The notes: generated by a model not told the origin, from the letters alone. Numbered from the stretch's first letter, positions 1-7,543 are shown. The stretch: DNA of 9,347 nt from Sphingomonas sp. UBA4766 (GCA_002403415.1 DHHS01000042.1:2646-11992); one strand, 5' to 3'. Numbers and translations: made by a program.

Positions 1-3000
1 CCAGATCCTCGATCGAATAAATGTCGTGGTGCGGCGGCGGGGAGATAAGCGTGACGCCGGGTGTCGCGTGGCGCAGCTTGGCGATCAGGTCAGTGACCTT
101 ATAGCCCGGCAATTGCCCGCCCTCGCCAGGTTTTGCCCCTTGCGCGACCTTAATTTCGATTTCCTCGCACGCGTTCAGATATTCGGCCGTCACGCCAAAG
201 CGGCCGCTGGCGACTTGTTTGATCGACGAATTGGCATTGTCGCCATTATCGTAAGGAGTGTAGCGACTGCGGTCCTCTCCGCCCTCGCCCGACACCGCCT
301 TGGCGCCGATCCGGTTCATCGCAATCGCCAGCGTCTCATGCGCCTCCGGGCTCAACGCGCCCAGCGACATGCCCGGCGTCACAAACCGCTTGCGGATCTC
401 GGTAATCGCCTCAACCTGATCTACGGCCACGCCTTCGTCGGGGAAATTGAACTGGAGCAGATCGCGCAGGTAAACCGGCGGCAAATCGGCCACTCCGCGC
501 GAAAACTGCAGGTAGGTTGAATAGCTGTCGCGCGCGACCGCACTTTGCAGCAAATGCATCAGCGGCGCGGAGTAAGCGTGCGTCTCGCTCCCCAGTCTTT
601 GCCGGTAATAGCCGCCAATCGGCAGCGTGGTGACCGGCGCGTCGAACGCCGCTTCATGCCGCATCCGCGCCGACAGATGGAGCGAGACATAGCCCTCACC
701 CGAAATCTTGGCGGGCATGCCCGGAAACAGATCGTTGACCAGGCTGCGCGACAGCCCGACCGCTTCGAAATTATAGCCGCCGCGATAGCTGGAGATCACG
801 GCAATCCCCATTTTCGACATGATCTTTAGCAGCCCATCCTCAATCGCGGTGCGATGGCGCGCGAGGCATTCGGCAATCGGCATGTCACCGAAAAGCCCGC
901 GCGCGTGCCGGTCGGCCATCGCGGCTTCAGCGAGATAAGCGTTCACCGTCGTCGCGCCGACGCCGATCAGCACCGCGTAATAATGGGTGTCGAGACATTC
1001 GGCGGTGCGGATGTTGACGCTGGCATAGGCGCGCAGCCCCTTGCGCACCAGATGCGTGTGGACAGCGGCCGCGGCAAGCACGCCCGCAATCGCGATCCGC
1101 CCCGGCCCGACAGCTTCGTCGGTCAGGAACAGGTCGGTGCGCCCCTCGCGCACTGCCTGTTCAGCCTGGGCGCGAATGTGCTGAATCGCCGCGCGCAATG
1201 TCTCCGGCCCACCGCCAGCGGCAAAGGTGCAGTCGATTTCGGCCGCCTGTGGTCCAAAATAGGCGCGCAGCCGGTCCCAGTCAGCGCAAGTCAGCACGGG
1301 GGAATCAAGCACCAGCACCCGGCTTTGCGAGCCGGCCGGATCAAGGATGTTGGCCAGATTGCCGAACCGCGTCTTCAGCGTCATCACTCGGCGTTCGCGC
1401 AACGCATCGATCGGCGGATTGGTGACTTGCGCGAAATTCTGGCGGAAAAACTGGGCGATCGAACGCGGCCGGTCCGAAATCACCGCCAGCGGCGTGTCAT
1501 CGCCCATCGAGCCGACCGCTTCCTTCCCCTCCACCACGAGCGGGGTGAGTATCAGTTCCATGTCCTCCAGCGTCTGACCCGCCGCAATCTGGCGCCGGAT
1601 CAGCTCGGGTCGGTCGTAACGGCGGATGTCGTTGGCCACCTCCGGCAAGTCGTCGATTGTCAGATACTCGCCGATCATCGCGGCATAATCGGCCTCGCCC
1701 GCAATGCGGTCCTTGATCGCGCGGTCGCCAAACACCCCGCCTGTGTCCAGATCGACCGCGATCATCTGGCCCGGCCCCAGCCGCCCCTTGGCGATGATCG
1801 ACGCCTCGGGCACCACTACCATCCCGCTTTCGCTGCCGACGATCAGCAGGCCGTCGCTCGTCCGGCTGTAGCGCAAGGGACGCAGCGCGTTGCGGTCAAC
1901 GCCAGCGACCGCCCAGCGGCCATCGGTCATCGCGAGCGCGGCCGGGCCGTCCCACGGCTCCATCACGCTCGCCAGATATTGATACATGGCACGGTGATCG
2001 GCGGGCATATCGGCCTCGTCCTGCCACGCCTCTGGCACGAGCATCAGCTTGGCGGTCGGCGCGTCGCGGCCCGAGCGGCAAATCGCCTCGAACACCGCGT
2101 CTAGCGCGGCGGTATCGCTCGCGCCTGCGGGAATGACCGGCTTGATGTCTTCGCTATGCTCGCCAAAGGCTAGGCTCGCCATCTTGATTTCGTGGCTGAG
2201 CATCCAGTTCTTGTTACCACGGATCGTGTTGATCTCGCCATTATGCGCGAGGCACCGAAATGGCTGCGCTAGCCACCATTGCGGGAAAGTATTGGTCGAA
2301 TAACGCTGATGAAAAATCGCGATGCGACTTTCAAAGCGCAGGTCGCGCAAATCGGGATAGAATGTCGACAGGCTCTGGGCGAGGAACAGTCCCTTGTAAA
2401 TGATCGACCGGCACGACAGCGAGCAAATGTAAAAACCCTGAATCTGCGCCGCGATCACCCGCTTTTCGATCCGCCGACGGATGAGATAGAGGTTTTTCTC
2501 AAACTCGGCGATGCTCGCTTGATCGGGCATTGGTCCGGCGATCATGATCTGTTCGATTTCCGGCCGCGTCGCCTGCGCCTTTTGGCCGATCACCGACACA
2601 TCGACGGGCACCTGACGCCAACCATAAATGGTATAGCCTTCCTCGATGATCGCCGCTTCAACGATGGTGCGGCACGCCTCCTGCGCCGACAAATCGGTGC
2701 GGGGCAGGAAAATCATCCCGACACCCAGCCGATTGGGCAGCGGGCGATGACCCGATAGCGCAATCGCATCGTCGAAAAACGCGACCGGCAAGTCGATGTG
2801 CAGACCCGCACCATCGCCGGTCATGCCATCGGCGTCCACGGCACCGCGGTGCCATACGGCTTTCAGCGCCTCGATCGCGGACTGGACAACGCGGCGGTTG
2901 GGCTTGCCGTCGGTCGCCGCGACGAGGCCAACCCCGCATGCGTCGGATTCCATGTCAGGGCGATACATCCCCTCTGCGGCGAGGCGGGGGCGTTGGTCGG

Positions 3001-3010
3001 TCGGGGTCAT
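1..3010 (-). CDS. gltB: Glutamate synthase (NADPH) large subunit, partial (C-terminus beyond left edge)
   Basis: GOGAT large subunit: releases ammonia from glutamine and, with GltD supplying electrons, converts 2-oxoglutarate plus glutamine to two glutamates in the cytoplasm. The frame is open from the ATG at 3010 to the edge, about 1003 codons; the family is near 1500, so roughly 500 C-terminal residues (rest of the FMN barrel, 3Fe-4S site, GXGXG domain) are missing. Residues 1-24 look like the usual propeptide before Cys25 (ACGVGL), the expected N-terminal nucleophile of the class II amidotransferase domain. TGDGAG follows at 64-69. The FMN synthase domain shows GMSLGALSPEAH near residue 880, SGEGGEDR near 910, KPGEGGQLPG near 960 and SPPPHHDIYSIEDL at the edge. 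No frameshift is seen. The ATG overlaps the DUF2059 stop by 4 nt (ATGA), and I see no strong Shine-Dalgarno, so coupled translation is likely. Met15 is an alternative start but has no usable ribosome site. Confidence 0.97.
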   Translation of the reverse strand, partial: MTPTDQRPRLAAEGMYRPDMESDACGVGLVAATDGKPNRRVVQSAIEALKAVWHRGAVDADGMTGDGAGLHIDLPVAFFDDAIALSGHRPLPNRLGVGMIFLPRTDLSAQEACRTIVEAAIIEEGYTIYGWRQVPVDVSVIGQKAQATRPEIEQIMIAGPMPDQASIAEFEKNLYLIRRRIEKRVIAAQIQGFYICSLSCRSIIYKGLFLAQSLSTFYPDLRDLRFESRIAIFHQRYSTNTFPQWWLAQPFRCLAHNGEINTIRGNKNWMLSHEIKMASLAFGEHSEDIKPVIPAGASDTAALDAVFEAICRSGRDAPTAKLMLVPEAWQDEADMPADHRAMYQYLASVMEPWDGPAALAMTDGRWAVAGVDRNALRPLRYSRTSDGLLIVGSESGMVVVPEASIIAKGRLGPGQMIAVDLDTGGVFGDRAIKDRIAGEADYAAMIGEYLTIDDLPEVANDIRRYDRPELIRRQIAAGQTLEDMELILTPLVVEGKEAVGSMGDDTPLAVISDRPRSIAQFFRQNFAQVTNPPIDALRERRVMTLKTRFGNLANILDPAGSQSRVLVLDSPVLTCADWDRLRAYFGPQAAEIDCTFAAGGGPETLRAAIQHIRAQAEQAVREGRTDLFLTDEAVGPGRIAIAGVLAAAAVHTHLVRKGLRAYASVNIRTAECLDTHYYAVLIGVGATTVNAYLAEAAMADRHARGLFGDMPIAECLARHRTAIEDGLLKIMSKMGIAVISSYRGGYNFEAVGLSRSLVNDLFPGMPAKISGEGYVSLHLSARMRHEAAFDAPVTTLPIGGYYRQRLGSETHAYSAPLMHLLQSAVARDSYSTYLQFSRGVADLPPVYLRDLLQFNFPDEGVAVDQVEAITEIRKRFVTPGMSLGALSPEAHETLAIAMNRIGAKAVSGEGGEDRSRYTPYDNGDNANSSIKQVASGRFGVTAEYLNACEEIEIKVAQGAKPGEGGQLPGYKVTDLIAKLRHATPGVTLISPPPHHDIYSIEDL

Positions 3011-3618
3011 GTCGTGGACCGCTCGGTCGGGAAAAGGTCTTGCAGCGTCTTGCGCATCGCCTCGCGACCAACCTGCGCCCCGACGGCGGCGCCGATATTG
3101 AACAGTCGTCCCTGCAATTCCGGCAACAACTTCAGCGCTTTTTGCCCCGCCGGCGTGTCGTAGAAGCTGGTCAGCGCGTTCAGTTCATCGACCGAAAAGG
3201 CCTTGGCATATTCGATCGCCGTTGCGCGAATAAGCTCAGGGTAGCGCGCCCGAAAACCGGCGATCGCTGCTTCCCCAAATTTGGCCCGCGCAGTGTTGAG
3301 ATTGGCAGGATCGGCCAGATAACTGCGCACGGTCCGGGGCACACGCACATTATCCTTTAGCGAATCAAATGCTTGAACGGACAGTACCGGGATCAGCCGG
3401 GCAAAACTCGCATCATATTGCGCCGTAAGGTCCAGCGCCTTGAGCAGCTTTTCCGCCGCTGCAATCCGTGCGGGATCGACCCGCACGCCCTGGTTCGCCG
3501 AGGCGGGCGGCTGAGAGGCGCTTGAGGGCGCCGAAGGGGGAGCAGGGCGAGGCGCAGGAGGCGGGGCGGGGGGCGGCGCGGTTTGGGCCAGCATCAAGGC
3601 AATGATGAACGAGATCAT
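3007..3618 (-). CDS. DUF2059 domain protein, probably exported, inside the GOGAT operon
   Basis: 203 aa, function unknown. A short hydrophobic N-terminus (MISFIIALMLA) is followed by a Pro/Ala-rich stretch at about residues 14-40, then a helical domain. The DUF2059 signature is clear: EYAKAFSVDEL at 136-146, LTSFYDTPAGQKAL at 149-162, then LLPEL. From knowledge of the family, such proteins are mostly small and secreted or periplasmic, with no defined activity. The hydrophobic stretch is short and has no positive n-region, so export versus membrane anchoring is open. The start ATG overlaps the gltD stop (ATGA) and has a strong internal Shine-Dalgarno (GAGGAAGG) in the end of gltD; its own stop overlaps the gltB start. 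It must therefore be co-transcribed with glutamate synthase. Any role in GOGAT assembly or regulation is speculation, since a periplasmic protein would not meet cytoplasmic GltBD. Confidence 0.85.
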   Translation of the reverse strand: MISFIIALMLAQTAPPPAPPPAPRPAPPSAPSSASQPPASANQGVRVDPARIAAAEKLLKALDLTAQYDASFARLIPVLSVQAFDSLKDNVRVPRTVRSYLADPANLNTARAKFGEAAIAGFRARYPELIRATAIEYAKAFSVDELNALTSFYDTPAGQKALKLLPELQGRLFNIGAAVGAQVGREAMRKTLQDLFPTERSTT

Positions 3619-5054
3619 GCTGCCTTCCTCGCGCCAACATCCAGACTGTGCAAGTGGCGCGCTATCTGGGCCGCGACGTCACGCCCATCCCGCAACGCCC
3701 ACACCACCAGCGATGCCCCGCGCACAATATCGCCGGCGGCAAACACGCCGGGTATGCTTGTCTGCATCGTGGCGGCATCAACCACCACAGTGCCCCAGCG
3801 GGTGACGCGCAAGTCAGGCGCGCCGAACAGCGCCGGCAAGGGTTCGGCATCAAAGCCGAGCGCCTTGATCACAAGGTCGGCGGGCATCTCCTCTGCTGCG
3901 CCGGGATCAGGCTCGGGCGCGCGCCTGCCGCTTGCGTCGGGCGCGCCAAGCCGCATCCGCGCCACCCGCACCGACTGCACCGGATCGCCCGCAAACCCTT
4001 CTGGCGCGGCGAGCCAGACAAACTCCACGCCTTCTTCCTCGGCATTGGCGACTTCGCGCTGGCTGCCGGGCATGTTGGCGCGGTCGCGGCGATAGAGGCA
4101 TTTGACCGAGGCCGCGCCCTGGCGCACCGCTGTGCGCACACAATCCATCGCGGTGTCGCCACCGCCAATCACGACAACATGCTTGCCCGCCGCGTTCAGC
4201 ACACCCGATGCGAATTCGGGCACCGTATCGCCAAAACACTGGCGGTTCGACGCGATCAGATAGTCGAGCGCATCGACCACCCCGGCTGCCTCGACCCCCG
4301 CTGCCTGAATCGCGCGCGGCTTATACACACCGGTGGCGATGAGCACCGCATCATGGCGATCGCGCAGGGTATCGAGCGTAGCATCACGACCAACCTCAAA
4401 ATTCTGGTGGAACACAATGCCGCCCGCCGCCAACCGATCGATCCGGCGCATCACGACGGGCTTTTCCAGCTTAAAGCCCGGGATGCCGTAAGTCAGCAGC
4501 CCACCCGCCCGGTCGTGGCGATCGTAGATGTGGACAGCATGCCCCGCCCCGCGCAAATGCTCTGCCGCTGCCAGCCCGGCTGGTCCCGCACCGACGATCG
4601 CAACCGACTGCCCGGTCGGGGTGCCGGCGACCAGCGGCTCGACCCAGCCATTGTCCCACGCGGCGTCGGTAATGAACTTCTCCACCGCGCCAATGGTAAC
4701 TGCACCGTGCCCGGCGGTCTCAATTACGCAATTCCCCTCACACAGCCGGTCCTGCGGACAGATGCGTCCGCAAATCTCGGGCATGGTCGAGGTGGCGTTC
4801 GACAGCTCATAAGCCTCGCGCAGGCGCCCCTCCGCCGTCAGCCGCAGCCAGTCGGGGATGTGATTGTGGAGCGGGCAGTGCACCGAGCAATAGGGCACGC
4901 CGCATTGCGAACAGCGCGCCGCCTGCGCCTCCCCCGCGGGATCGGCATAGCGATCAGCGATTTCGCGGAAATCAGCCGTGCGCAGCTCAGGGTCGCGCTT
5001 GGCCGGATAGGCCTGCGCTGTACCCACAAATTTCAGCATTGGTTCCTGCGCCAT
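3615..5054 (-). CDS. gltD: Glutamate synthase (NADPH) small subunit
   Basis: 479 aa, full length. It takes electrons from NADPH through FAD and 4Fe-4S clusters to the FMN site of GltB. The N-terminal ferredoxin-like region has two cysteine groups, Cys48/51/56/60 (CSQCGVPYCSVHC) and Cys95/99/105/109 (CGRICPQDRLCEGNC), the usual cluster ligands. The FAD-binding motif VAIVGAGPAGLAAA spans 151-164. The NADPH-binding segment VVVIGGGDTAMDCVRTA spans about 293-309, and the C-terminal FAD motif GVFAAGDIVRGASLVVWA spans about 436-453. Related flavoproteins (the PreA/PreT and archaeal GltA type) share this fold, but the linked gltB makes GltD the best call. The ATG at 5054 has AGGA a few nt upstream. 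The order gltD-DUF2059-gltB is the reverse of the familiar enterobacterial gltB-gltD. The 162-nt gap upstream suggests its own promoter. Confidence 0.97.
   Translation of the reverse strand: MAQEPMLKFVGTAQAYPAKRDPELRTADFREIADRYADPAGEAQAARCSQCGVPYCSVHCPLHNHIPDWLRLTAEGRLREAYELSNATSTMPEICGRICPQDRLCEGNCVIETAGHGAVTIGAVEKFITDAAWDNGWVEPLVAGTPTGQSVAIVGAGPAGLAAAEHLRGAGHAVHIYDRHDRAGGLLTYGIPGFKLEKPVVMRRIDRLAAGGIVFHQNFEVGRDATLDTLRDRHDAVLIATGVYKPRAIQAAGVEAAGVVDALDYLIASNRQCFGDTVPEFASGVLNAAGKHVVVIGGGDTAMDCVRTAVRQGAASVKCLYRRDRANMPGSQREVANAEEEGVEFVWLAAPEGFAGDPVQSVRVARMRLGAPDASGRRAPEPDPGAAEEMPADLVIKALGFDAEPLPALFGAPDLRVTRWGTVVVDAATMQTSIPGVFAAGDIVRGASLVVWALRDGRDVAAQIARHLHSLDVGARKAA
3623..3630 (-). promoter_or_regulatory. 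Ribosome binding site of the DUF2059 gene, inside the end of gltD
   Basis: The minus strand reads GAGGAAGG, 4 nt before the ATG at 3618. It lies inside the last codons of gltD and supports the start that overlaps the gltD stop codon. Confidence 0.6.
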
Positions 5055-5127
5055 CGTTCCTGCGTTTCCTGAAGGGGCGCATCTTTATGCCACGCACCCA
5101 GTCGAGTCACGCATTAATCACTTAATA

Positions 5128-5144
5128 GGACAGATACGCTGTCC
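5128..5144. promoter_or_regulatory. Perfect inverted repeat in the gltD leader, candidate operator
   Basis: GGACAG-ATACG-CTGTCC: two 6-bp arms around a 5-nt centre, ending 74 nt upstream of the gltD ATG. The surrounding DNA is AT-richer than the genes around it, as expected of a promoter. There is no T-run on the minus-strand side, so it is a poor terminator for uppP. The shape and position fit binding by a dimeric regulator. I cannot name the regulator, and I could not place a convincing -10/-35 pair around it. Confidence 0.4.
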
Positions 5145-5184
5145 ATTTTGTCGGGCAATTCAAGTCGAGAGCGTCAGCGCTTTG

Positions 5185-5217
5185 GGGCGATCACGATCAT
5201 TATGACCGTATCGGCCC
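5185..5217 (-). terminator. Imperfect hairpin at the uppP stop codon, possible weak terminator
   Basis: On the minus strand GGGCCGATACG pairs with CGTGATCGCCC across an 11-nt loop, with single-base bulges on both arms. It begins within the TAG stop of uppP. There is no U-tract after it, so it may only stabilise the 3' end or do nothing. Confidence 0.25.
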
Positions 5218-6026
5218 TATTTGACCAAGAGCCAGATCAGCGCCGCGCTACCAACGACGATACGATACCAAGCGAATGGCCCAAATCCGTGCTTGCCGAC
5301 GATGCCGACAAACCAGCGCACCACCAACAGCGCCACGACAAACGCAACCGCAAAGCCCAGAGCAATCCCGCCCCACCCCACGCCGTTCGCCGCGGCCAGC
5401 GTGTCGCGGTGGCTCGCCAGCTCGACTACGCTTGCGCCCAGCATCGTCGGGATGGCCAGGAAAAAACTGAACTCGGCGGCCGTGCGCCGCTCCACACCCA
5501 GCGTCAACGCGCCCAAAATCGTCGCCCCCGACCGGCTGACCCCCGGAATCATCGCCAGACATTGCAGCACGCCAATGCCAAGCGCAGTGCGCGCCGGAAT
5601 GTCGCCGATCCCACCGGGCTTGCCCGGCTTGACCACGCGCTCGATCACCAGAATCGCGACCCCGCCGATAATCAGCGCGACTGCGACCACTACCGGGTTA
5701 AGCAGCAACGCTTCAATCTGTTTTCGAAACGCAAGGCCAATCACAACGGCCGGGACAAAGGCAATCAGCAGATTGGTAATAAACCGCGCCGCACCTGCCT
5801 CGCGCCGAATCAGCCCCTGCATCACATCCCAGAACGTGCGCCAATAAAGCACGACCACGGCCAGAATCGCGCCAAGTTGAATAATGATGTCGAACAATTG
5901 CCACTTGGCATCGCTATAACCCAGTAACGCACCGGCAAGAATCAAATGCCCGGTCGATGATACGGGCAGGAACTCGGTAATCCCCTCGACAATGCCGAGC
6001 AGGATGATCGTCAAAATATCGCTCAC
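5217..6026 (-). CDS. uppP: Undecaprenyl-diphosphate phosphatase (UppP/BacA)
   Basis: 269 aa multi-pass inner-membrane protein that dephosphorylates undecaprenyl diphosphate to recycle the lipid carrier for peptidoglycan and other surface glycans; overproduction is known to give bacitracin resistance in the family. The N-terminal motif EGITEFLPVSSTGH (14-27) carries Glu14, Glu18 and His27. The second motif PGVSRSGAT (161-169) carries the conserved Arg165. Length and the series of hydrophobic segments match the family (E. coli about 273 aa). The start is GTG at 6026, preceded by GGGGGAAG; the N-terminus aligns well with known UppP starts. It lies 46 nt downstream of the NDUFA9-like gene in the same direction, probably in one transcript. 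The broad link to glycan assembly fits the nearby glycosyltransferase, but the tRNA and integrase remnants lie between, so this is likely coincidence. Confidence 0.97.
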   Translation of the reverse strand: MSDILTIILLGIVEGITEFLPVSSTGHLILAGALLGYSDAKWQLFDIIIQLGAILAVVVLYWRTFWDVMQGLIRREAGAARFITNLLIAFVPAVVIGLAFRKQIEALLLNPVVVAVALIIGGVAILVIERVVKPGKPGGIGDIPARTALGIGVLQCLAMIPGVSRSGATILGALTLGVERRTAAEFSFFLAIPTMLGASVVELASHRDTLAAANGVGWGGIALGFAVAFVVALLVVRWFVGIVGKHGFGPFAWYRIVVGSAALIWLLVK

Positions 6027-6072
6027 GCTTCCCCCGAATCCTCAAAATAGCGGCACAAGCCGCCGGTGCCGT

Positions 6073-7002
6073 TCAGGCAGTCGCGGTAAAGCGGCCATTG
6101 CGGCGATATTGCACCAGCCATCCTGGCGCAATCGCATCCATGGGCGCCGGCACGATCCCGAACGCTGCCAGACCCGCCGCGTCAGGCGCGACAATATTAT
6201 CGTTCTGCAACATTTTCCACTGATCGCGGGTAATCGGCGCGCCGGGCAAAAAGCCAAACGCCGCAATCATCGCCGACATCGCATCGGGCAGATCGACCAC
6301 CACGGGCGACTGACCGCTTTGCGCGGCGATCCAATCGATCAGACCGCGCATCGTCACAATGTCCGGCCCGCCCAGCTCGAACGTCTGGCCACCAAATTGC
6401 CCAGGCTCGGCAAGTGCCGCCACGACCGCGCGGGCGACATCACCGACATAAACGGGCTGAAACCGCGCGCCGCCTCGGACCACCGGCACGACAGGCGCGG
6501 CCGCGATCATCGCGGCAAAGCGGTTCACAAACTGATCCTCGCGGCCAAACACGATCGACGGGCGCAAGATCGTCGCCAACGGAAAGGCCGCGCGCACCAT
6601 GGCTTCACCCTCGCCCTTGCTGCGGCCATAGGCCGACGGTGAGTGCGGGTCGGCGCCAATCGCCGAAATTTGCACTAGCGCGCTGGCCCCGGCGCGCGCG
6701 ACCGCCGTTGCGACATTGCCGGCGCCCACCGCCTGAAACGCGTGGAAATCGCCCCGCAAGATGCCGACAAGATTGACGACCGCGTCACTCCCCTGCACCG
6801 CCCGCGCGATGCTGTCGGGACGGCGGATGTCGGCGGCGACAAACTGCGTCTGACCCAGATTGCCGAGCGGTTTCAAGAACAAGGCAGCCTTGGGATCGCG
6901 CTGTGCCACGCGCACCCGCGCGCCCAGCGCCAGCAATTCCTGCGCGACATAGCGGCCAAGAAAACCGCCCCCGCCGATCAGCGTTACCAACTTGTCCTTC
7001 AT
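6073..7002 (-). CDS. NDUFA9-like extended SDR family NAD(P)-binding protein
   Basis: 309 aa atypical short-chain dehydrogenase related to the complex I accessory subunit NDUFA9; common in alphaproteobacteria, where it is usually annotated as a complex I NDUFA9 subunit family or NAD-dependent epimerase/NmrA-like protein. The N-terminal Rossmann motif IGGGGFLGRYVA is at 9-20, an acidic AADI after the third strand at 56-59, NLVGIL at 77-82, and YGRSK at 125-129 retains the Tyr-x3-Lys pair. ILRPSIVFG (145-153) and FQPVYVGDVA (181-190) are typical of this group. The substrate is unknown; in mitochondria the homologue binds NADPH structurally rather than acting as an enzyme. The ATG at 7002 has AGAGGA 6 nt upstream. 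It is first in the minus-strand run leading to uppP, and diverges from tRNA-Leu. Confidence 0.88.
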   Translation of the reverse strand: MKDKLVTLIGGGGFLGRYVAQELLALGARVRVAQRDPKAALFLKPLGNLGQTQFVAADIRRPDSIARAVQGSDAVVNLVGILRGDFHAFQAVGAGNVATAVARAGASALVQISAIGADPHSPSAYGRSKGEGEAMVRAAFPLATILRPSIVFGREDQFVNRFAAMIAAAPVVPVVRGGARFQPVYVGDVARAVVAALAEPGQFGGQTFELGGPDIVTMRGLIDWIAAQSGQSPVVVDLPDAMSAMIAAFGFLPGAPITRDQWKMLQNDNIVAPDAAGLAAFGIVPAPMDAIAPGWLVQYRRNGRFTATA

Positions 7003-7086
7003 CGTAAGTCCTCTGGCTCGATCCCGACGCGCGAGCCATGCCGCCCCGCTGCGTAAACGGCAAGGGCGAAGAGAAGCGATCGCGTG

Positions 7087-7116
7087 TTGACAACCACCTG
7101 CCCCCTCCCCTAGAGC
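7087..7116 (+). promoter_or_regulatory. Candidate promoter of tRNA-Leu
   Basis: A perfect TTGACA at 7087-7092 is followed after 18 nt by TAGAGC at 7111-7116 (or CTAGAG after 17 nt), with a GC-rich discriminator (GCGCGCC) next to it. Initiation near 7123 would leave about 25 nt of leader before the tRNA. The GC-rich discriminator is typical of stable RNA promoters. The -10 match is weak. Confidence 0.5.
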
Positions 7117-7146
7117 GCGCCGCCTACCTGATGTGCAAGCATCCGT

Positions 7147-7233
7147 GCCCAGATGGCGGAATTGGTAGACGCACCAGCTTCAGGTGCTGGCGGTCGCAAG
7201 GCCGTGGAGGTTCGAGTCCTCTTCTGGGCACCA
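7147..7233 (+). tRNA. tRNA-Leu (anticodon CAG)
   Basis: An 87-nt class II tRNA. The acceptor arms GCCCAGA (7147-7153) and TCTGGGC (7223-7229) pair fully, followed by discriminator A and an encoded CCA at 7231-7233. The anticodon stem CCAGC/GCTGG encloses the loop TTCAGGT, placing CAG at 7181-7183. A long variable arm and a GGTTCGAGTCC T-arm follow, as in leucine tRNAs. It appears intact and functional. Its 3' end is the likely attachment site for the elements whose integrase remnants follow. Confidence 0.96.
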
Positions 7234-7263
7234 ACAACTCATTTCCCGATGTAGCTAAATAAC

Positions 7264-7293
7264 TCGCCAAAATGGCGAAAAACTGCTAGTTTT
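7264..7293. repeat. Two adjacent perfect inverted repeats just downstream of tRNA-Leu
   Basis: TCGCCA-AAA-TGGCGA (7264-7278) is followed at once by AAAACT-GCT-AGTTTT (7279-7293). Each has 6-bp arms and a 3-nt centre. The second ends in TTTT on the plus strand, so together they could end the tRNA transcript, or they could be protein-binding sites of the old integrative element. Neither use is proven. Confidence 0.4.
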
Positions 7294-7410
7294 CAGCATA
7301 TCTCGTCGCGGAGTGCGTCTCGATGTGTCTGGGCAGTTCACCGATTCTGTGTACCTTTCTGTGTCCATGTTCGCGACTGAGGTCGTCGCTATGTACACGC
7401 GCATCTGTTG

Positions 7411-7416
7411 AGGGGG
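7411..7416 (+). promoter_or_regulatory. Ribosome binding site of the first integrase remnant
   Basis: AGGGGG lies 7 nt before the ATG at 7424, so this truncated gene still has its original translation start signal. Confidence 0.5.
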
Positions 7417-7423
7417 CGCGGCC

Positions 7424-7543
7424 ATGGCATTGAACGATGTAGCCATCCGGGCACTGAAACCTCAGATTCGGAGCTATATGGTCGCTGACGAGAAAGGCCT
7501 CTGCATCGAAGTCGCTGTGAGCGGGTCGAAGCTGTGGCGCTTT
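7424..7543 (+). pseudogene. Truncated P4-type tyrosine integrase, N-terminal remnant 1
   Basis: The first 40 codons match the start of integrases with the DUF4102 arm-type DNA-binding domain: MALNDVAIRALKP, then YMVADEKGLCIEV and SGSKLWRF. In the family the text continues with a KYRYGGK-like strand and about 350 more residues including the catalytic domain. Here similarity stops after WRF and the frame runs on as unrelated residues to a TAG at 7682-7684, 87 codons from the ATG. All Arg/His/Arg/Tyr catalytic residues are absent, so it cannot recombine DNA. The gene starts 190 nt after the tRNA-Leu 3' end and points away from it, the usual layout for an integrase beside its attachment site. It differs in sequence from remnant 2 and so comes from a different element. 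Confidence 0.8.

Noticed and set aside
854..2104. 416-codon plus-strand open frame inside gltB
   Set aside because: It is antisense to the intact GltB frame and shows no domain or ribosome site.
3648..5072. 474-codon plus-strand open frame covering all of gltD
   Set aside because: The minus strand encodes a full GltD with all cofactor motifs. The plus-strand translation is rich in Arg, His, Ala and Pro with no recognisable domain, as expected for antisense frames in GC-rich DNA.
5128..5144. Inverted repeat as intrinsic terminator of uppP
   Set aside because: The stem is only 6 bp and on the minus strand it is followed by TATTAAG rather than a T-run; an operator is more likely.
5148..5927. 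259-codon plus-strand open frame over uppP
   Set aside because: Low-complexity polar translation, antisense to a clear membrane protein with family motifs.
7076..7083. GCGATCGC palindrome between the NDUFA9-like gene and tRNA-Leu
   Set aside because: A single 8-bp palindrome is expected by chance in GC-rich DNA and has no clear relation to either promoter.
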